A stretch of DNA of 64,000 nucleotides from Geodermatophilus africanus (GTDB lineage: Bacteria; Actinomycetota; Actinomycetes; Mycobacteriales; Geodermatophilaceae). The notes under the pieces are model-generated. The model worked only from the letters and a program-made list of their open reading frames with translations. It was not told the origin of the DNA and searched no databases. Below are positions 1-8,058 of the stretch, piece by piece. A program made the translations under genes and the position numbers. Position 1 is the first letter of the stretch; every line of letters starts with the position of its first letter. The stretch spans positions 290,320 through 354,319 of the forward strand of contig NZ_FNOT01000005.1 of the NCBI RefSeq assembly GCF_900107105.1, in the 5' to 3' direction.

Positions 1-62
1 GGGCGTACCGGCCGGTGGCCGGGGTGCAGCCTAACGGGCCCTCGCGTTCCGTCCGGCATCGC

Positions 63-68
63 TAGGCT
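63..68 (+). promoter_or_regulatory. -10 hexamer of pdtaR (leaderless)
   Basis: TAGGCT lies 7 nt before the GTG start of the response regulator gene. That spacing would put the transcription start at or next to the start codon, and no Shine-Dalgarno sequence is visible. I see no convincing -35. Confidence 0.45.
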
Positions 69-75
69 CCGGCCC

Positions 76-678
76 GTGAGCAGCGAGCCGATCCGGGTCC
101 TCATCGCCGAAGACGAGGCGCTCATCCGCCTCGACCTCAAGGAGATGCTCGAGGAGGAGGGGTACACCGTCGTCGCCGAGGTCGGCGACGGACAGCTGGC
201 CGTCGACCGGGCGACCGAGCTGCGGCCGGACCTGGTCATCCTCGACATCCAGATGCCGGTGCTCGACGGGCTCTCGGCGGCCGAGCAGATCGCCTCGGCG
301 CGCATCGCCCCGGTCATCGTGCTGACCGCCTTCAGCCAACGCGAGCTGGTCGAGCGGGCCCGCGACGCCGGCGCGATGGCCTACCTGGTCAAGCCGTTCT
401 CCAAGAACGACCTCGTGCCGGCGATCGAGGTGGCCCGCGGCCGGTTCGCGGAGATGACCGCCCTGGACGGCGAGGTGCGCACGCTCGAGGAGCGCCTGGA
501 GACCCGCAAGGTGGTCGAGCAGGCCAAGGGCAAGCTGATGGCCGACCAGGGGCTCACCGAGGCCGAGGCGTTCCGGTGGATCCAACGGACGGCCATGAAC
601 GAGCGCACGTCGATGAGGGCGCTCGCCCAGCGCATCCTGCAGCCGCAGGCCACCGCGGACCCGGCGACGGGCGCCTGA
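76..678 (+). CDS. pdtaR: ANTAR-domain response regulator (PdtaR-like)
   Basis: This is a two-component response regulator with an RNA-binding output domain. The receiver domain covers about residues 5-120, with acidic pair E12/D13, phospho-acceptor D57, T84 and K106. An ANTAR domain follows at about 130-190 (KVVEQAKGKLMADQGLTEAE region). In Mycobacterium the orthologue PdtaR is phosphorylated by PdtaS and acts as a transcription antiterminator. The length (200 aa) fits the family. The gene lies upstream of polA and rpsA, as in mycobacteria, although the liv genes intervene here. The GTG start is supported by a -10 hexamer 7 nt upstream. No cognate kinase is in the window. Confidence 0.93.
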   Translation: MSSEPIRVLIAEDEALIRLDLKEMLEEEGYTVVAEVGDGQLAVDRATELRPDLVILDIQMPVLDGLSAAEQIASARIAPVIVLTAFSQRELVERARDAGAMAYLVKPFSKNDLVPAIEVARGRFAEMTALDGEVRTLEERLETRKVVEQAKGKLMADQGLTEAEAFRWIQRTAMNERTSMRALAQRILQPQATADPATGA

Positions 679-737
679 CGCCCGCGGTGTGACGGTGGTG
701 GCGTGGCCGACACGCCGTGTGACGAGTCGGGAGCGAG

Positions 738-751
738 CAGGTCACGACCTG
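738..751. promoter_or_regulatory. inverted repeat upstream of the substrate-binding protein gene
   Basis: CAGGTC-AC-GACCTG is a perfect 6-2-6 inverted repeat about 120 nt before the lipoprotein gene. A TTACCT hexamer at 795-800 could be its -10. The palindrome may be an operator, but no regulator can be assigned from sequence alone. Confidence 0.3.
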
Positions 752-869
752 ATCACGGTCCGGGCGACCCCCGCTCCACCCCCGTATCCGGCAGTTACCT
801 TCCCCCCACTGACCGGTCGCCCGCCCGGGCGGACTGGTGCACGACCGACACCACAGTGGGAGTTGTTTG

Positions 870-2213
870 ATGCGCACAGGCATCCTCGCGCGCAACGCCG
901 CCGTCGCGGCTGCGGCCCTCCTCGTCCTCACCGCCTGCGGCGGCGGTGGCGACGACGGCGGCGGTGGCGGTGGCGGTGGCGACGCGGCCGGCGACGGCGG
1001 CGAGCGGCAGGTCAACGTCTACGGCACCGACGGCAACATGGGCAACGCCCTGGGTGAGTCCTTCTCCGAGGACGGCTCGCTGGCCGGTATGAAGGGGACG
1101 ACGCCGCTCACCGACCTCGGCTCGGAGTTCACCGACCGGCTGCTCGAGATCGACCCGAACCTGCAGGACTACAACTACGCCGGCGAGACCTACGACGCGA
1201 TCATCGTCACGGCGCTCGCCGCGCAGGCGGCCGGCACCAACGACGCCAACGTCTTCAAGGAGTTCATCAACGGGATCACCGTGGGCGGCGAGCAGTGCGC
1301 CGACTTCACGGCCTGCCTGGAGATCCTCAACAACGGCGGGAACGTCGACTACGACGGCATCTCCGGTCCGCTGAGCTTCACCGAGGCCGGTGAGCCGGCG
1401 GAGGCCAGCTTCGGCATCCTGCAGTTCGGCGAGGACAACCAGCTCGACCAGGACGCCACCGAGTACGTCCTCGCCGGCGACGAGGCCAACGCCACCACCG
1501 ACGAGGGCCCGGCCCCCGCCGCGGCCGGCGCCTCCGGCGGGCCGCTGGTGATCGGCACCCTGCTGCCGCTGACCGGCAACCTCGCCTTCCTCGGCCCGCC
1601 CGAGGTCGCCGGCGCCCGCCTGGCGGTCAACGACGTCAACGCCGCCGGCGGCGCGCTGGGCCAGCCGGTCCAGCTCACCGAGGGTGACTCCGGCGACGCC
1701 TCGACCGACACCGCGACGCAGACGGTCGACCGCCTGCTGCAGGGTGGCGTCAACGCGATCATCGGTGCGGCGTCCTCGGGGGTCAGCCTGACGGTCATCG
1801 ACCGGATCACCGGGTCCGGCGTCGTCCAGTTCTCGCCGGCGAACACCTCCGATCAGTTCACCGACTACAACGACAACGGGCTGTACTTCCGCAGCGCGCC
1901 CCCGGACACGCTGCAGGCCCGGGCGCTGTCGGACCTGATCATCAACGACGGCAACAACACCGTCGGGATCATGGCGCTGAACGACCCGTACGGCACCGGT
2001 CTGGCGGAGAACACCCGCGAGAACCTGATCGCGGCCGGCCTCGCCGAGGACGCCATCCAGTCGCTGACCTACGACCCGCAGGCGGCAAACTACGACGCCG
2101 AGATCCAGCAGATGGTCGACTTCGCCCCTGACGCCGTCGTGGTGATCGGCTTCGAGGAGTCCGCCCGCATCATCGAGGGTCTCAACTCGCAGGGCATCGG
2201 CCCGGCGCGTTGA
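870..2213 (+). CDS. LivK-type substrate-binding lipoprotein, circularly permuted
   Basis: This is an ABC transporter substrate-binding lipoprotein of the amino acid/amide (Peripla_BP_6) family, 447 aa. A type II signal peptide ends in lipobox LTAC with the lipidated Cys at 23, followed by a Gly/Asp-rich linker. The halves are in reversed order. Residues about 46-210 match the normal C-terminal half (VNVYGTDGNMGN, GTTPLTDLGSEF, YAGETYDAIIVTALAA, GPLSF). Residues about 224-447 match the normal N-terminal half (LVIGTLLPLTGNLAFLGPPE, IIGAASSGVS, VVQFSPANTS, NDPYGTGLAE, VVVIGFEESARII), and the protein stops at GIGPAR, where the C half usually continues. The ATG at 870 has a GGAG ribosome site 7 nt upstream. 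The family assignment is secure; the permutation is read directly from motif order. It is probably the partner of the convergent livHMGF operon. Confidence 0.88.
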   Translation: MRTGILARNAAVAAAALLVLTACGGGGDDGGGGGGGGDAAGDGGERQVNVYGTDGNMGNALGESFSEDGSLAGMKGTTPLTDLGSEFTDRLLEIDPNLQDYNYAGETYDAIIVTALAAQAAGTNDANVFKEFINGITVGGEQCADFTACLEILNNGGNVDYDGISGPLSFTEAGEPAEASFGILQFGEDNQLDQDATEYVLAGDEANATTDEGPAPAAAGASGGPLVIGTLLPLTGNLAFLGPPEVAGARLAVNDVNAAGGALGQPVQLTEGDSGDASTDTATQTVDRLLQGGVNAIIGAASSGVSLTVIDRITGSGVVQFSPANTSDQFTDYNDNGLYFRSAPPDTLQARALSDLIINDGNNTVGIMALNDPYGTGLAENTRENLIAAGLAEDAIQSLTYDPQAANYDAEIQQMVDFAPDAVVVIGFEESARIIEGLNSQGIGPAR

Positions 2214-2251
2214 TCCCCGCAGGCGTCCGACGTGGCGCCTGACCGACCGGC

Positions 2252-2290
2252 CCGGTGGCCCGGCACCCCGCGTGGGTGCCGGGCCACCGG
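2252..2290. terminator. strong hairpin after the substrate-binding protein gene
   Basis: A perfect 17-bp GC-rich stem (2252-2268 with 2274-2290) has a 5-nt loop and lies about 40 nt after the stop codon, between two convergent genes. There is no U-tract, as is common in actinobacteria. It may work in both directions. Confidence 0.7.
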
Positions 2291-2304
2291 TGTGTCCGGC
2301 CCCG

Positions 2305-2724
2305 TCAGCGCTGCAGGTGCTGTCCGGCCGGTCGCCAGTCGGCCGGCCGGCCGGTGTGGTTGGAGAACTCGACCGACCAGCGCCACCAGCTGTGGTCGTC
2401 GGCGTGCTCCCAGGAGGTCAGGACGCCGACCTCACCGCCGGGCAGCAGCACCGGCAGGCCGTACAGCTCCGGCTCCGGCCAGACCTCGCGGCGGCGGACC
2501 TGCCCGCCGTCGAACTCCAGCAGCGTGACGGGGGAGTAGTCCCCGTCCCGGTCGGCGTCGGCCCGCAGCACCAGCCCGCCGTCGTCGGCCCGCACCTCCA
2601 GGTGCAGCTGGGCGGGCGCGGCGTGCACCAGCACGCGGGAGAAGCCGCTCGCCGTCGTGCACCGGGCGAACTCCAGGCCGTTCATCCCGCCGTCGCGGGA
2701 CCGCAGCTCCCAGGTCCAGTTCAT
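2305..2724 (-). CDS. hypothetical protein, 139 aa
   Basis: I do not recognise this protein. It begins MNWTWELRSRDGG and is rich in Trp, Asp and Glu, with alternating hydrophobic and polar residues that suggest a soluble beta-rich fold; WPEPELYGLPVLLPGGE and SWWRWSVEF are the most distinctive stretches. There is no signal peptide or membrane segment. It lies downstream of livF on the same strand, separated by an intergenic palindrome, and its 3' end abuts the hairpin terminator. Codon and GC pattern match the neighbours, which supports a real gene. Confidence 0.6.
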   Translation of the reverse strand: MNWTWELRSRDGGMNGLEFARCTTASGFSRVLVHAAPAQLHLEVRADDGGLVLRADADRDGDYSPVTLLEFDGGQVRRREVWPEPELYGLPVLLPGGEVGVLTSWEHADDHSWWRWSVEFSNHTGRPADWRPAGQHLQR

Positions 2725-2789
2725 GCCCCGGGGCTACCCAGCACGACGGCGCCGGCCCCATAGGAGACCGGCGCCATCGGGGTGAGGCA

Positions 2790-2856
2790 CTGGAACGGCC
2801 CCGCTGCAGGGTCCCGCCACGAGCTCGCGAGTGGTGGGGGGCAGCGGGGTCCTTCC
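2790..2856 (-). repeat. GGACCC-family intergenic palindrome (copy F)
   Basis: Read on the minus strand this runs GAAGGACCCCGCTGC, then core CCACCACTCGCGAGCTCGTGG, then GCAGCGGGGCCGTTCCAG. The outer arms CCCCGCTGC and GCAGCGGGG are complementary. It abuts the livF stop codon and could terminate the liv operon. Confidence 0.7.
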
Positions 2857-3729
2857 TCAGTGGGCCTTGGCCAGCGTCCCCAGGTAGAGCTCGATGACCT
2901 TCGGGTCGTGCATCAGCGACTCACCGGTGTCGGTGTAGGCGTTGCGACCCTGGTCGAGGACGTAGCCGCGGTCGCAGATCTGCAGGCACCGGCGGGCGTT
3001 CTGCTCGACCATGATGATCGAGACGCCGGTCGCGTTGATCCGCCGGCAGCGGATGAACACCTCGTCCTGGTAGGCGGGGGAGAGACCGGCCGACGGCTCG
3101 TCGAGCAGGAGGACGGACGGCTCCATCATCAGCGCCCGGCCCATGGCCACCATCTGCCGCTCACCGCCGGACAGCGACCCGGCCTTGATCTTGCGGCGCT
3201 CCCCGAGCAGCGGGAACAGGTCGGCCACGTAGTCGAAGCGCTCGCGGAAGACCTTCGGCCGCAGGTAGGCGCCCATCTGCATGTTCTCCTCGATGGTCAG
3301 TGAGGGGAACACGTTGTTGTTCTGCGGCACGTAGCCGACGCCGAGGGAGACCAGCCGGTGGGCCGGCGCAGACGTGATGTCCTCGCCGCGGAGGCTGACC
3401 GTGCCCGAGCGCACCGGGATGAGCCCGAACAGCGTCTTGAGCAGCGTGGACTTGCCGGCGCCGTTCGGGCCGATGATGCCGACGAGCTCGCCGTCCTGCA
3501 GGTAGAAGTCGCAGCCGTTGAGGATGTTGACGCCGGGCACGTACCCGGCGACCAGCTCGTCGGCCCGCACCAGCGCGCCCTCGGCGAGCCGCGCGTGCTC
3601 CTCGCGGGTGGCGGCGAGCTCGGCCCGGGACAGCTCCCCGGCGACCGCCCGCTGATCGGGCGTGCCGCCGTCGGAGTGCCCGACCTGGAACATCGGGTCC
3701 TCCATGGCCGGGTCGTCCATGGTGCTCAT
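2857..3729 (-). CDS. livF: branched-chain amino acid ABC transporter ATPase LivF
   Basis: This is one of the two ATPases of a LIV-type amino acid importer, 290 aa. Walker A is GPNGAGKST, the signature is LSGGERQ, Walker B is VLLLDEPSAGLSP, and the VPQNNNVFPSLTI Q-loop region is typical of LivF. About 50 residues precede the ABC core, slightly longer than usual. The start is ATG at 3729, preceded by AGGAGG. It overlaps the livG stop by 4 nt (ATGA), so the two are translationally coupled. It is the last gene of livHMGF. Confidence 0.93.
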   Translation of the reverse strand: MSTMDDPAMEDPMFQVGHSDGGTPDQRAVAGELSRAELAATREEHARLAEGALVRADELVAGYVPGVNILNGCDFYLQDGELVGIIGPNGAGKSTLLKTLFGLIPVRSGTVSLRGEDITSAPAHRLVSLGVGYVPQNNNVFPSLTIEENMQMGAYLRPKVFRERFDYVADLFPLLGERRKIKAGSLSGGERQMVAMGRALMMEPSVLLLDEPSAGLSPAYQDEVFIRCRRINATGVSIIMVEQNARRCLQICDRGYVLDQGRNAYTDTGESLMHDPKVIELYLGTLAKAH

Positions 3730-4796
3730 CGGTCCTCCTGGCGTCGGGTCTCGGAGCCGATGACGTCGCCGTCGGCGTTCTCCTCGCGGGCGATGGCGGC
3801 CTCGGCCTCGGCGAGGACGCGGTCCTCCTCCTCGACGGTGAGCGGGGCGTCGTGGTGCGCGCCGAGGTAGGCGTCGACGACCGCCTGGTTCTGGCTGATC
3901 GACTCCGGGGGGCCCTCGGCGATCACCTTGCCGGCGGCCATGACGATCACCCAGTCGCTGATGTCGCGGACGACGTCCATGTCGTGCTCGACGAAGACCA
4001 CCGTCATGCCCTGCTCGCGCAGGTCCTTGACGTGGCCCAGCAGGCTCTGGGTGAGGGCCGGGTTCACGCCGGCCATCGGCTCGTCGAGCATGACGACCTT
4101 CGGGTCGCTCATCAGCGCGCGGGCCATCTCCAGCAGCTTGCGCTGGCCGCCCGAGAGCGTCCCGGCGAAGTCGTCCTTCTTCCGGTCCAGCTTGAACCGG
4201 GTGAGCAGGTCCATCGCCTTCTCGGTGTTCGCCTGCTCCTGGCCGCGCCAGATGCCGGGGACCAGCGCGCGCAGGAAGCTCTCGCCGCGCTGCCCCTGTG
4301 CCCCGAGCAGCATGTTCTGCAGCACGGTCAGGCGCGACAGCGCCTTGGTCAGCTGGAAGGTGCGGACGACGCCCAGCCGGGCCACCTGGTGCGGCGCGAG
4401 CTTGCCCAGCGGGCGGCCGTCGAAGGACCACGTCCCGGTGTTGGGCTGGTCGAACCCGGTCAGCAGGTTGAACAGCGTGGTCTTGCCGGCACCGTTGGGC
4501 CCGATCAGGCCGGTGATGCCGCCGCGCTGCACCTCCAGGTGGTCGACCGACACCGCGGTGAGGCCGCCGAACGTGCGGGTGACCCCGTCGACGACGATGG
4601 CCGGGTCGGGCTTGGCCACCCCGACCTCCCACGGGAGGTCCTTGAGCGCCGCCTGGGCCACCCGGCGCGGCGCGTCACCCGTCCGCCAGGCGGGCTCCGG
4701 GGCCGAGGCGCCCGGGGCGGCGCCGGAGGAGGCCGTCGCGCCGGAGGCGTGCGCGCCGTGCGGGGCCGGCTGTCCGGGGGTCGGGTCAGCGGGCAT
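3726..4796 (-). CDS. livG: branched-chain amino acid ABC transporter ATPase LivG
   Basis: This is the second ATPase of the importer, 356 aa. Walker A is GPNGAGKTT, the signature is LSGGQRK and Walker B is VVMLDEPMAGVNP; the VRTFQLTKALSRLTV and FVEHDMDVV stretches are LivG-like. It is longer than the usual ~260 aa. It has an Ala/Pro-rich N-terminal tail of about 60 residues and an acidic, probably disordered C-terminal tail of about 45. The start overlaps the end of livM by 11 nt. The tails are likely lineage-specific additions. Confidence 0.92.
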   Translation of the reverse strand: MPADPTPGQPAPHGAHASGATASSGAAPGASAPEPAWRTGDAPRRVAQAALKDLPWEVGVAKPDPAIVVDGVTRTFGGLTAVSVDHLEVQRGGITGLIGPNGAGKTTLFNLLTGFDQPNTGTWSFDGRPLGKLAPHQVARLGVVRTFQLTKALSRLTVLQNMLLGAQGQRGESFLRALVPGIWRGQEQANTEKAMDLLTRFKLDRKKDDFAGTLSGGQRKLLEMARALMSDPKVVMLDEPMAGVNPALTQSLLGHVKDLREQGMTVVFVEHDMDVVRDISDWVIVMAAGKVIAEGPPESISQNQAVVDAYLGAHHDAPLTVEEEDRVLAEAEAAIAREENADGDVIGSETRRQEDR

Positions 4797-5784
4797 CGAG
4801 CATCACCTCTCGTCGGTCGCCGAAGATGCCCTGTGGTCGGAAGACCAGCAGCAGCATGAGTCCGAGCCCGATCAGCACGAACCGGATCTGCGCCACGTCG
4901 GTCGCCGAGAGCAGGTCCTCGGGGATGACACCGTTGCCGATGAGCGTACGCAGCCCGGTGTCGGCGAACTGGATGATGAAGAACATCAGCATCGCACCGA
5001 CGACCGGGCCGAGGACGCGGGCCGCGCCCCCGAGGATGAGGGCGGCGTAGGCCAGGAACGTGTTGGCGTTCTGGTACTGGTCGGGGTTGGCCGACGCGGT
5101 GCCGAGCGCGTACACCATGCCGCCCAGGGCGCCGAGCACGCCGCCGAGGACCAGCGCCTGCATCTTGTAGACGTAGACGTTCTTGCCGAGGGAGCGCACG
5201 GCGTCCTCGTCCTCGCGGATGGACTTCACCACCCGGCCCCAGGGGCTGCGCACCAGCAGCCAGATCAGCAGGCAGGACAGCGCGACGAGGACCCAGCCCA
5301 CCGTGGTGACCCACAGCTCGGCGCCGCTCCACTGGGTGCCCAGGATCGGGTAGCGGCGGGAGGTGTCCCACGGCGCCATGGCCACGAAGTCGGCGTTGAA
5401 GCCGGACAGCCCCCGGGTGCCGTTGGTGACCGGGGTGGCCGACACCGAGCGGAACAGCAGCCGCAGCCCCTCGGCCGCCGCGATGGTCGCGATGGCGAGG
5501 TAGTCCGCGCGCAGCCGCAGGGTCGGCAGACCCAGCAGCAGGGCCAGGACGACCGCCGCGAGCAGGCCGACGACGACGCCGACCCAGAACGGCAGCCCCC
5601 ACTGGCTCACCGAGATGGCGATGCCGTAGCCGCCGAGCATCGCGAAGGCGATCTGCCCGAAGTTCAGCAGCCCGGCGTAGCCGAACTGCACGTTGATGCC
5701 GATGGCCAGCAGCGCGAGAAAGACGGCCTGGAAGCCCAGGCCGGCCTTGAGCGCGATGGCCAGGGCGTCGATCAGCTCACCCAT
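4786..5784 (-). CDS. livM: branched-chain amino acid ABC transporter permease LivM
   Basis: This is an inner-membrane permease of the LIV importer, 332 aa, with about eight to nine hydrophobic segments. It carries the family motif around INVQFGYAGLLNFGQIAF and the cytoplasmic coupling loop RSPWGRVVKSIREDEDAVRS. It ends FRPQGIFG, typical of LivM/LivH permeases. The ATG start is 3 nt after the livH stop. Confidence 0.93.
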   Translation of the reverse strand: MGELIDALAIALKAGLGFQAVFLALLAIGINVQFGYAGLLNFGQIAFAMLGGYGIAISVSQWGLPFWVGVVVGLLAAVVLALLLGLPTLRLRADYLAIATIAAAEGLRLLFRSVSATPVTNGTRGLSGFNADFVAMAPWDTSRRYPILGTQWSGAELWVTTVGWVLVALSCLLIWLLVRSPWGRVVKSIREDEDAVRSLGKNVYVYKMQALVLGGVLGALGGMVYALGTASANPDQYQNANTFLAYAALILGGAARVLGPVVGAMLMFFIIQFADTGLRTLIGNGVIPEDLLSATDVAQIRFVLIGLGLMLLLVFRPQGIFGDRREVMLDAR

Positions 5785-5787
5785 CGT

Positions 5788-7161
5788 TCAGCCCACTCTC
5801 ACCCGGCTGCCGAGGATGCCCTGCGGCCGCACGATCAGGATGACGATCAGCAGGAGCAGCCCGCCGACGTACTTGACGTCGTTCGGGATGACCAGCGTCG
5901 ACATCTGCACGAAGACACCCACCACGATGCTGCCCACGAGGGCGCCGTAGGCGGTGCCGAGACCACCGAGGGTGACCCCGGCGAACATCAGCAGCAGCAA
6001 CCGGAAGCCCATGTCCCACTGCACCTCGTCGGAGAGGCCGAGCAGGACGCCGCCGAGGGCCGCCAGCGCGCCGCCCATCATCCAGACGACCAGGATCACC
6101 CGGTTGACGTTGATGCCCGACGACGCCGCCAGGTCGCGGTTGTCGGCGACCGCCCGCATCGCCTTGCCGATCTTGGTGCGCTGCAGCATGACGGCCACCA
6201 GCACCAGGACGACCAGCGCGATGACGATCGACGCCAGGTCGGCGTTGGTCATGGTGAACGGGCCGTAGTCGACCGCCCGCTGGCCGCGGTAGTCCGCGTA
6301 CGCCTCCGAGCCGCCGCCGAAGATGATCTGGTACAGGTAGCGCAGCAGCAGCGACAGGCCGATCGAGATGACCAGCGCGGCGACCAGGCCGGTGCCGCGC
6401 CGGCGCAGCGGCCGCCAGATCGCCAGCTCGTTGAGCGCTCCGACCCCCGCGCCGATCACCATGGCGATCAGTGCGGCCGGGATCAGCGGCACGCCGCCGT
6501 CCACGTTGATGAACCACGCGGCCATCGCACCGATGGTGACCAGCTCGCCGTGCGCGAAGTTGGTCAGCCCGGTGGTGCCGAAGATCAGCGAGAGGCCGAC
6601 CGCCGCCATGGCGATGAGCAGGCCGAAGCGCAGGCCCTCGACGAACAGCTGGATCCACCGGACCGTGCCGCCGCCGGCCTCCCGGCTGCCGTCGCTGAGC
6701 GCGATGATCACGCCCTGGTTGCGGCCGGCGTCGACGGTGACCGTGCGGGTGTTCTCCCCGGTGAGGACGACGCCCTCGGGCAGGTCCTCGGCGTCGATGG
6801 TGACCGTGTACTGGCCCGGACCGGGCACCGGGACCGCCCACTGACCGTTCTCGTCGGTCTCCACGGTGTCGACCTCGTCGCCGTCGGCGGTCGTGACGAC
6901 CACCTCCACGCCCTCGACCGGCCCGATGACGTTGGTCCGCAGGGTGCCCGACACCTGCTCGGTGGCCGCGGGCTCCTCGGTCTGCGCCGACGCGGCCGCG
7001 GGTGCAAGCGTCAGGGCGAGGCCGCCGAGGACGGTCAGCAGGAGCAGCCGGAGCAGCATCCGGCCACCGGAGGCGCGGGTTCCCCGCGCGGACCGGCGCC
7101 GGGCGGGGCCGGGTCCCCTGGGTGCACCGCGTCCCGGTACACGGCCTGGTGCGTGCGTCAC
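5788..7161 (-). CDS. livH: branched-chain amino acid ABC transporter permease LivH with N-terminal ectodomain
   Basis: This is the second permease of the LIV importer, 457 aa rather than the usual ~290. Residues about 35-60 form a cleavable-looking signal peptide (MLLRLLLLTVLGGLALTLAP). Residues about 68-155 resemble a carboxypeptidase regulatory-like beta-sandwich (VEGVEVVVTTADGDEVDT, DENGQWAVPVPGPGQYTVTI). From about 170 the canonical LivH permease follows, with GLSLIFGTTGLTNFAHGE and a C-terminal RPQGILG. The GTG at 7161 has GGGAGG nearby; an internal ATG at 7059 would begin right at the signal peptide. First gene of the operon. The ectodomain would face outside the membrane, near the docking site of the binding protein (inference). 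Confidence 0.88.
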   Translation of the reverse strand: MTHAPGRVPGRGAPRGPGPARRRSARGTRASGGRMLLRLLLLTVLGGLALTLAPAAASAQTEEPAATEQVSGTLRTNVIGPVEGVEVVVTTADGDEVDTVETDENGQWAVPVPGPGQYTVTIDAEDLPEGVVLTGENTRTVTVDAGRNQGVIIALSDGSREAGGGTVRWIQLFVEGLRFGLLIAMAAVGLSLIFGTTGLTNFAHGELVTIGAMAAWFINVDGGVPLIPAALIAMVIGAGVGALNELAIWRPLRRRGTGLVAALVISIGLSLLLRYLYQIIFGGGSEAYADYRGQRAVDYGPFTMTNADLASIVIALVVLVLVAVMLQRTKIGKAMRAVADNRDLAASSGINVNRVILVVWMMGGALAALGGVLLGLSDEVQWDMGFRLLLLMFAGVTLGGLGTAYGALVGSIVVGVFVQMSTLVIPNDVKYVGGLLLLIVILIVRPQGILGSRVRVG

Positions 7162-7350
7162 TCGACCTCCCTGGCTCTGTGCATGACGGGCGACGGTAAC
7201 CCAGCGGTGTTGCGGTTCGACGTCCTCGCGGCCCAGCTGTTACCTCTCCGCGACACGCCGCACCCGTCACGCCCGTCCCACGGGCGGCGCGCCGTCGTGA
7301 TCACGCCCGCCGGCGGGTGCAGGCTCTGGCCACCGTCCAGGGAGGCCCCC

Positions 7351-7995
7351 GTGTCAGTTCCCGGTTCCCGGTCCCGCGTCACGGCGCGCACCGCGCGTCC
7401 CGCCGACCTGCCCGCCGTGCTCACCCTGGTGCGCCAGCACCGCGCCGAGGCCCACGCCGAGGGGGTGCTGACCGGGCAGACCCCCGGGGCCGCGGCGGCC
7501 GCAGGCTTCCGCCGGCTGCTCGCCCACCCGGCGCACCGGGTCGTGCTCGCCGTGCTGCCCGGCCCGAACGCCCCGGACGGCGGTGGCGACGGTCGCGAGC
7601 TGGCCGTGGGCCTGGCCGTGCTCGGCGTCGACCCGCTGTCGGTGGTGCTCGGCGTCCCGCAGGTGACCGTCGACAACCTCGTCGTCCACCGCGACCACCG
7701 CCGCTGCGGCGCCGGTGCCGCGCTGCTGTCGGCCGCCGTGGCGTACGCCTCCGAGATGGGCGCCGCGCACGTCGTCGGGGCCGTCGGCGGGCACGAGGCC
7801 GAGCGGCAGCGCTTCTTCGCCCGGATGGGGTTCGCGCCGCTGACCACCCGGCGGATCGTGCCGCGGGAGACCCTCGCGCGGACGCTGGCGGCCTGGCAGC
7901 GCGGCGGAGGTGCCGTCCCGGTGCCACGCCGTCCGCCGGTGCGCCGGCGCGTGCCCGCCCGCCTGCTGCCACTCCCCGACGCGGCCGAAGGCTGA
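7351..7995 (+). CDS. GNAT-family N-acetyltransferase
   Basis: This is a probable acetyl-CoA dependent N-acetyltransferase, 214 aa. The GNAT core includes VTVDNLVVHRDHRRCGAGAA, in which the R/Q-x-x-G/A acetyl-CoA loop is degenerate but recognisable, and FFARMGFAPL near the C-terminus. An Arg/Pro-rich tail follows. The GTG start has GGAGG 5 nt upstream. It diverges from livH, so the 190-bp gap at 7162-7350 holds both promoters. The substrate is unknown. Confidence 0.75.
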   Translation: MSVPGSRSRVTARTARPADLPAVLTLVRQHRAEAHAEGVLTGQTPGAAAAAGFRRLLAHPAHRVVLAVLPGPNAPDGGGDGRELAVGLAVLGVDPLSVVLGVPQVTVDNLVVHRDHRRCGAGAALLSAAVAYASEMGAAHVVGAVGGHEAERQRFFARMGFAPLTTRRIVPRETLARTLAAWQRGGGAVPVPRRPPVRRRVPARLLPLPDAAEG

Positions 7996-8055
7996 AGAAG
8001 GACCCTCCTGTCCCCCGCCACTCGCAGGCTCGCGGCGGGCCCCTGCAGGAGGGCC
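7996..8055 (+). repeat. GGACCC-family intergenic palindrome (copy A)
   Basis: It starts directly after the GNAT stop codon. Left arm CCCTCCTG pairs with right arm CAGGAGGG, around the core CCCGCCACTCGCAGGCTCGC-GGCGGG. It lies between convergent genes and may serve as a two-way terminator. Confidence 0.75.
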
Positions 8056-8058
8056 GGA

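Noticed and set aside
2857-4632. Apparent 591-aa fusion of two ABC ATPases
   Set aside because: The first half is livG read in a wrong frame. LivF starts at ATG 3729 with AGGAGG upstream, and livG is intact in its own frame.
7162-7350. GlnR-like boxes (GTAAC/GTTAC) between livH and the GNAT gene
   Set aside because: GGTAAC and GTTACC occur, but the paired spacing of a GlnR site is not convincing. Too weak to report as an operator.
3928-7995. A 1355-codon open frame antisense to the liv operon
   Set aside because: It is a shadow frame produced by high GC. It covers livG, livM and livH, whose products match families over their full length. Only its last 214 codons (from GTG 7351) are a real gene.
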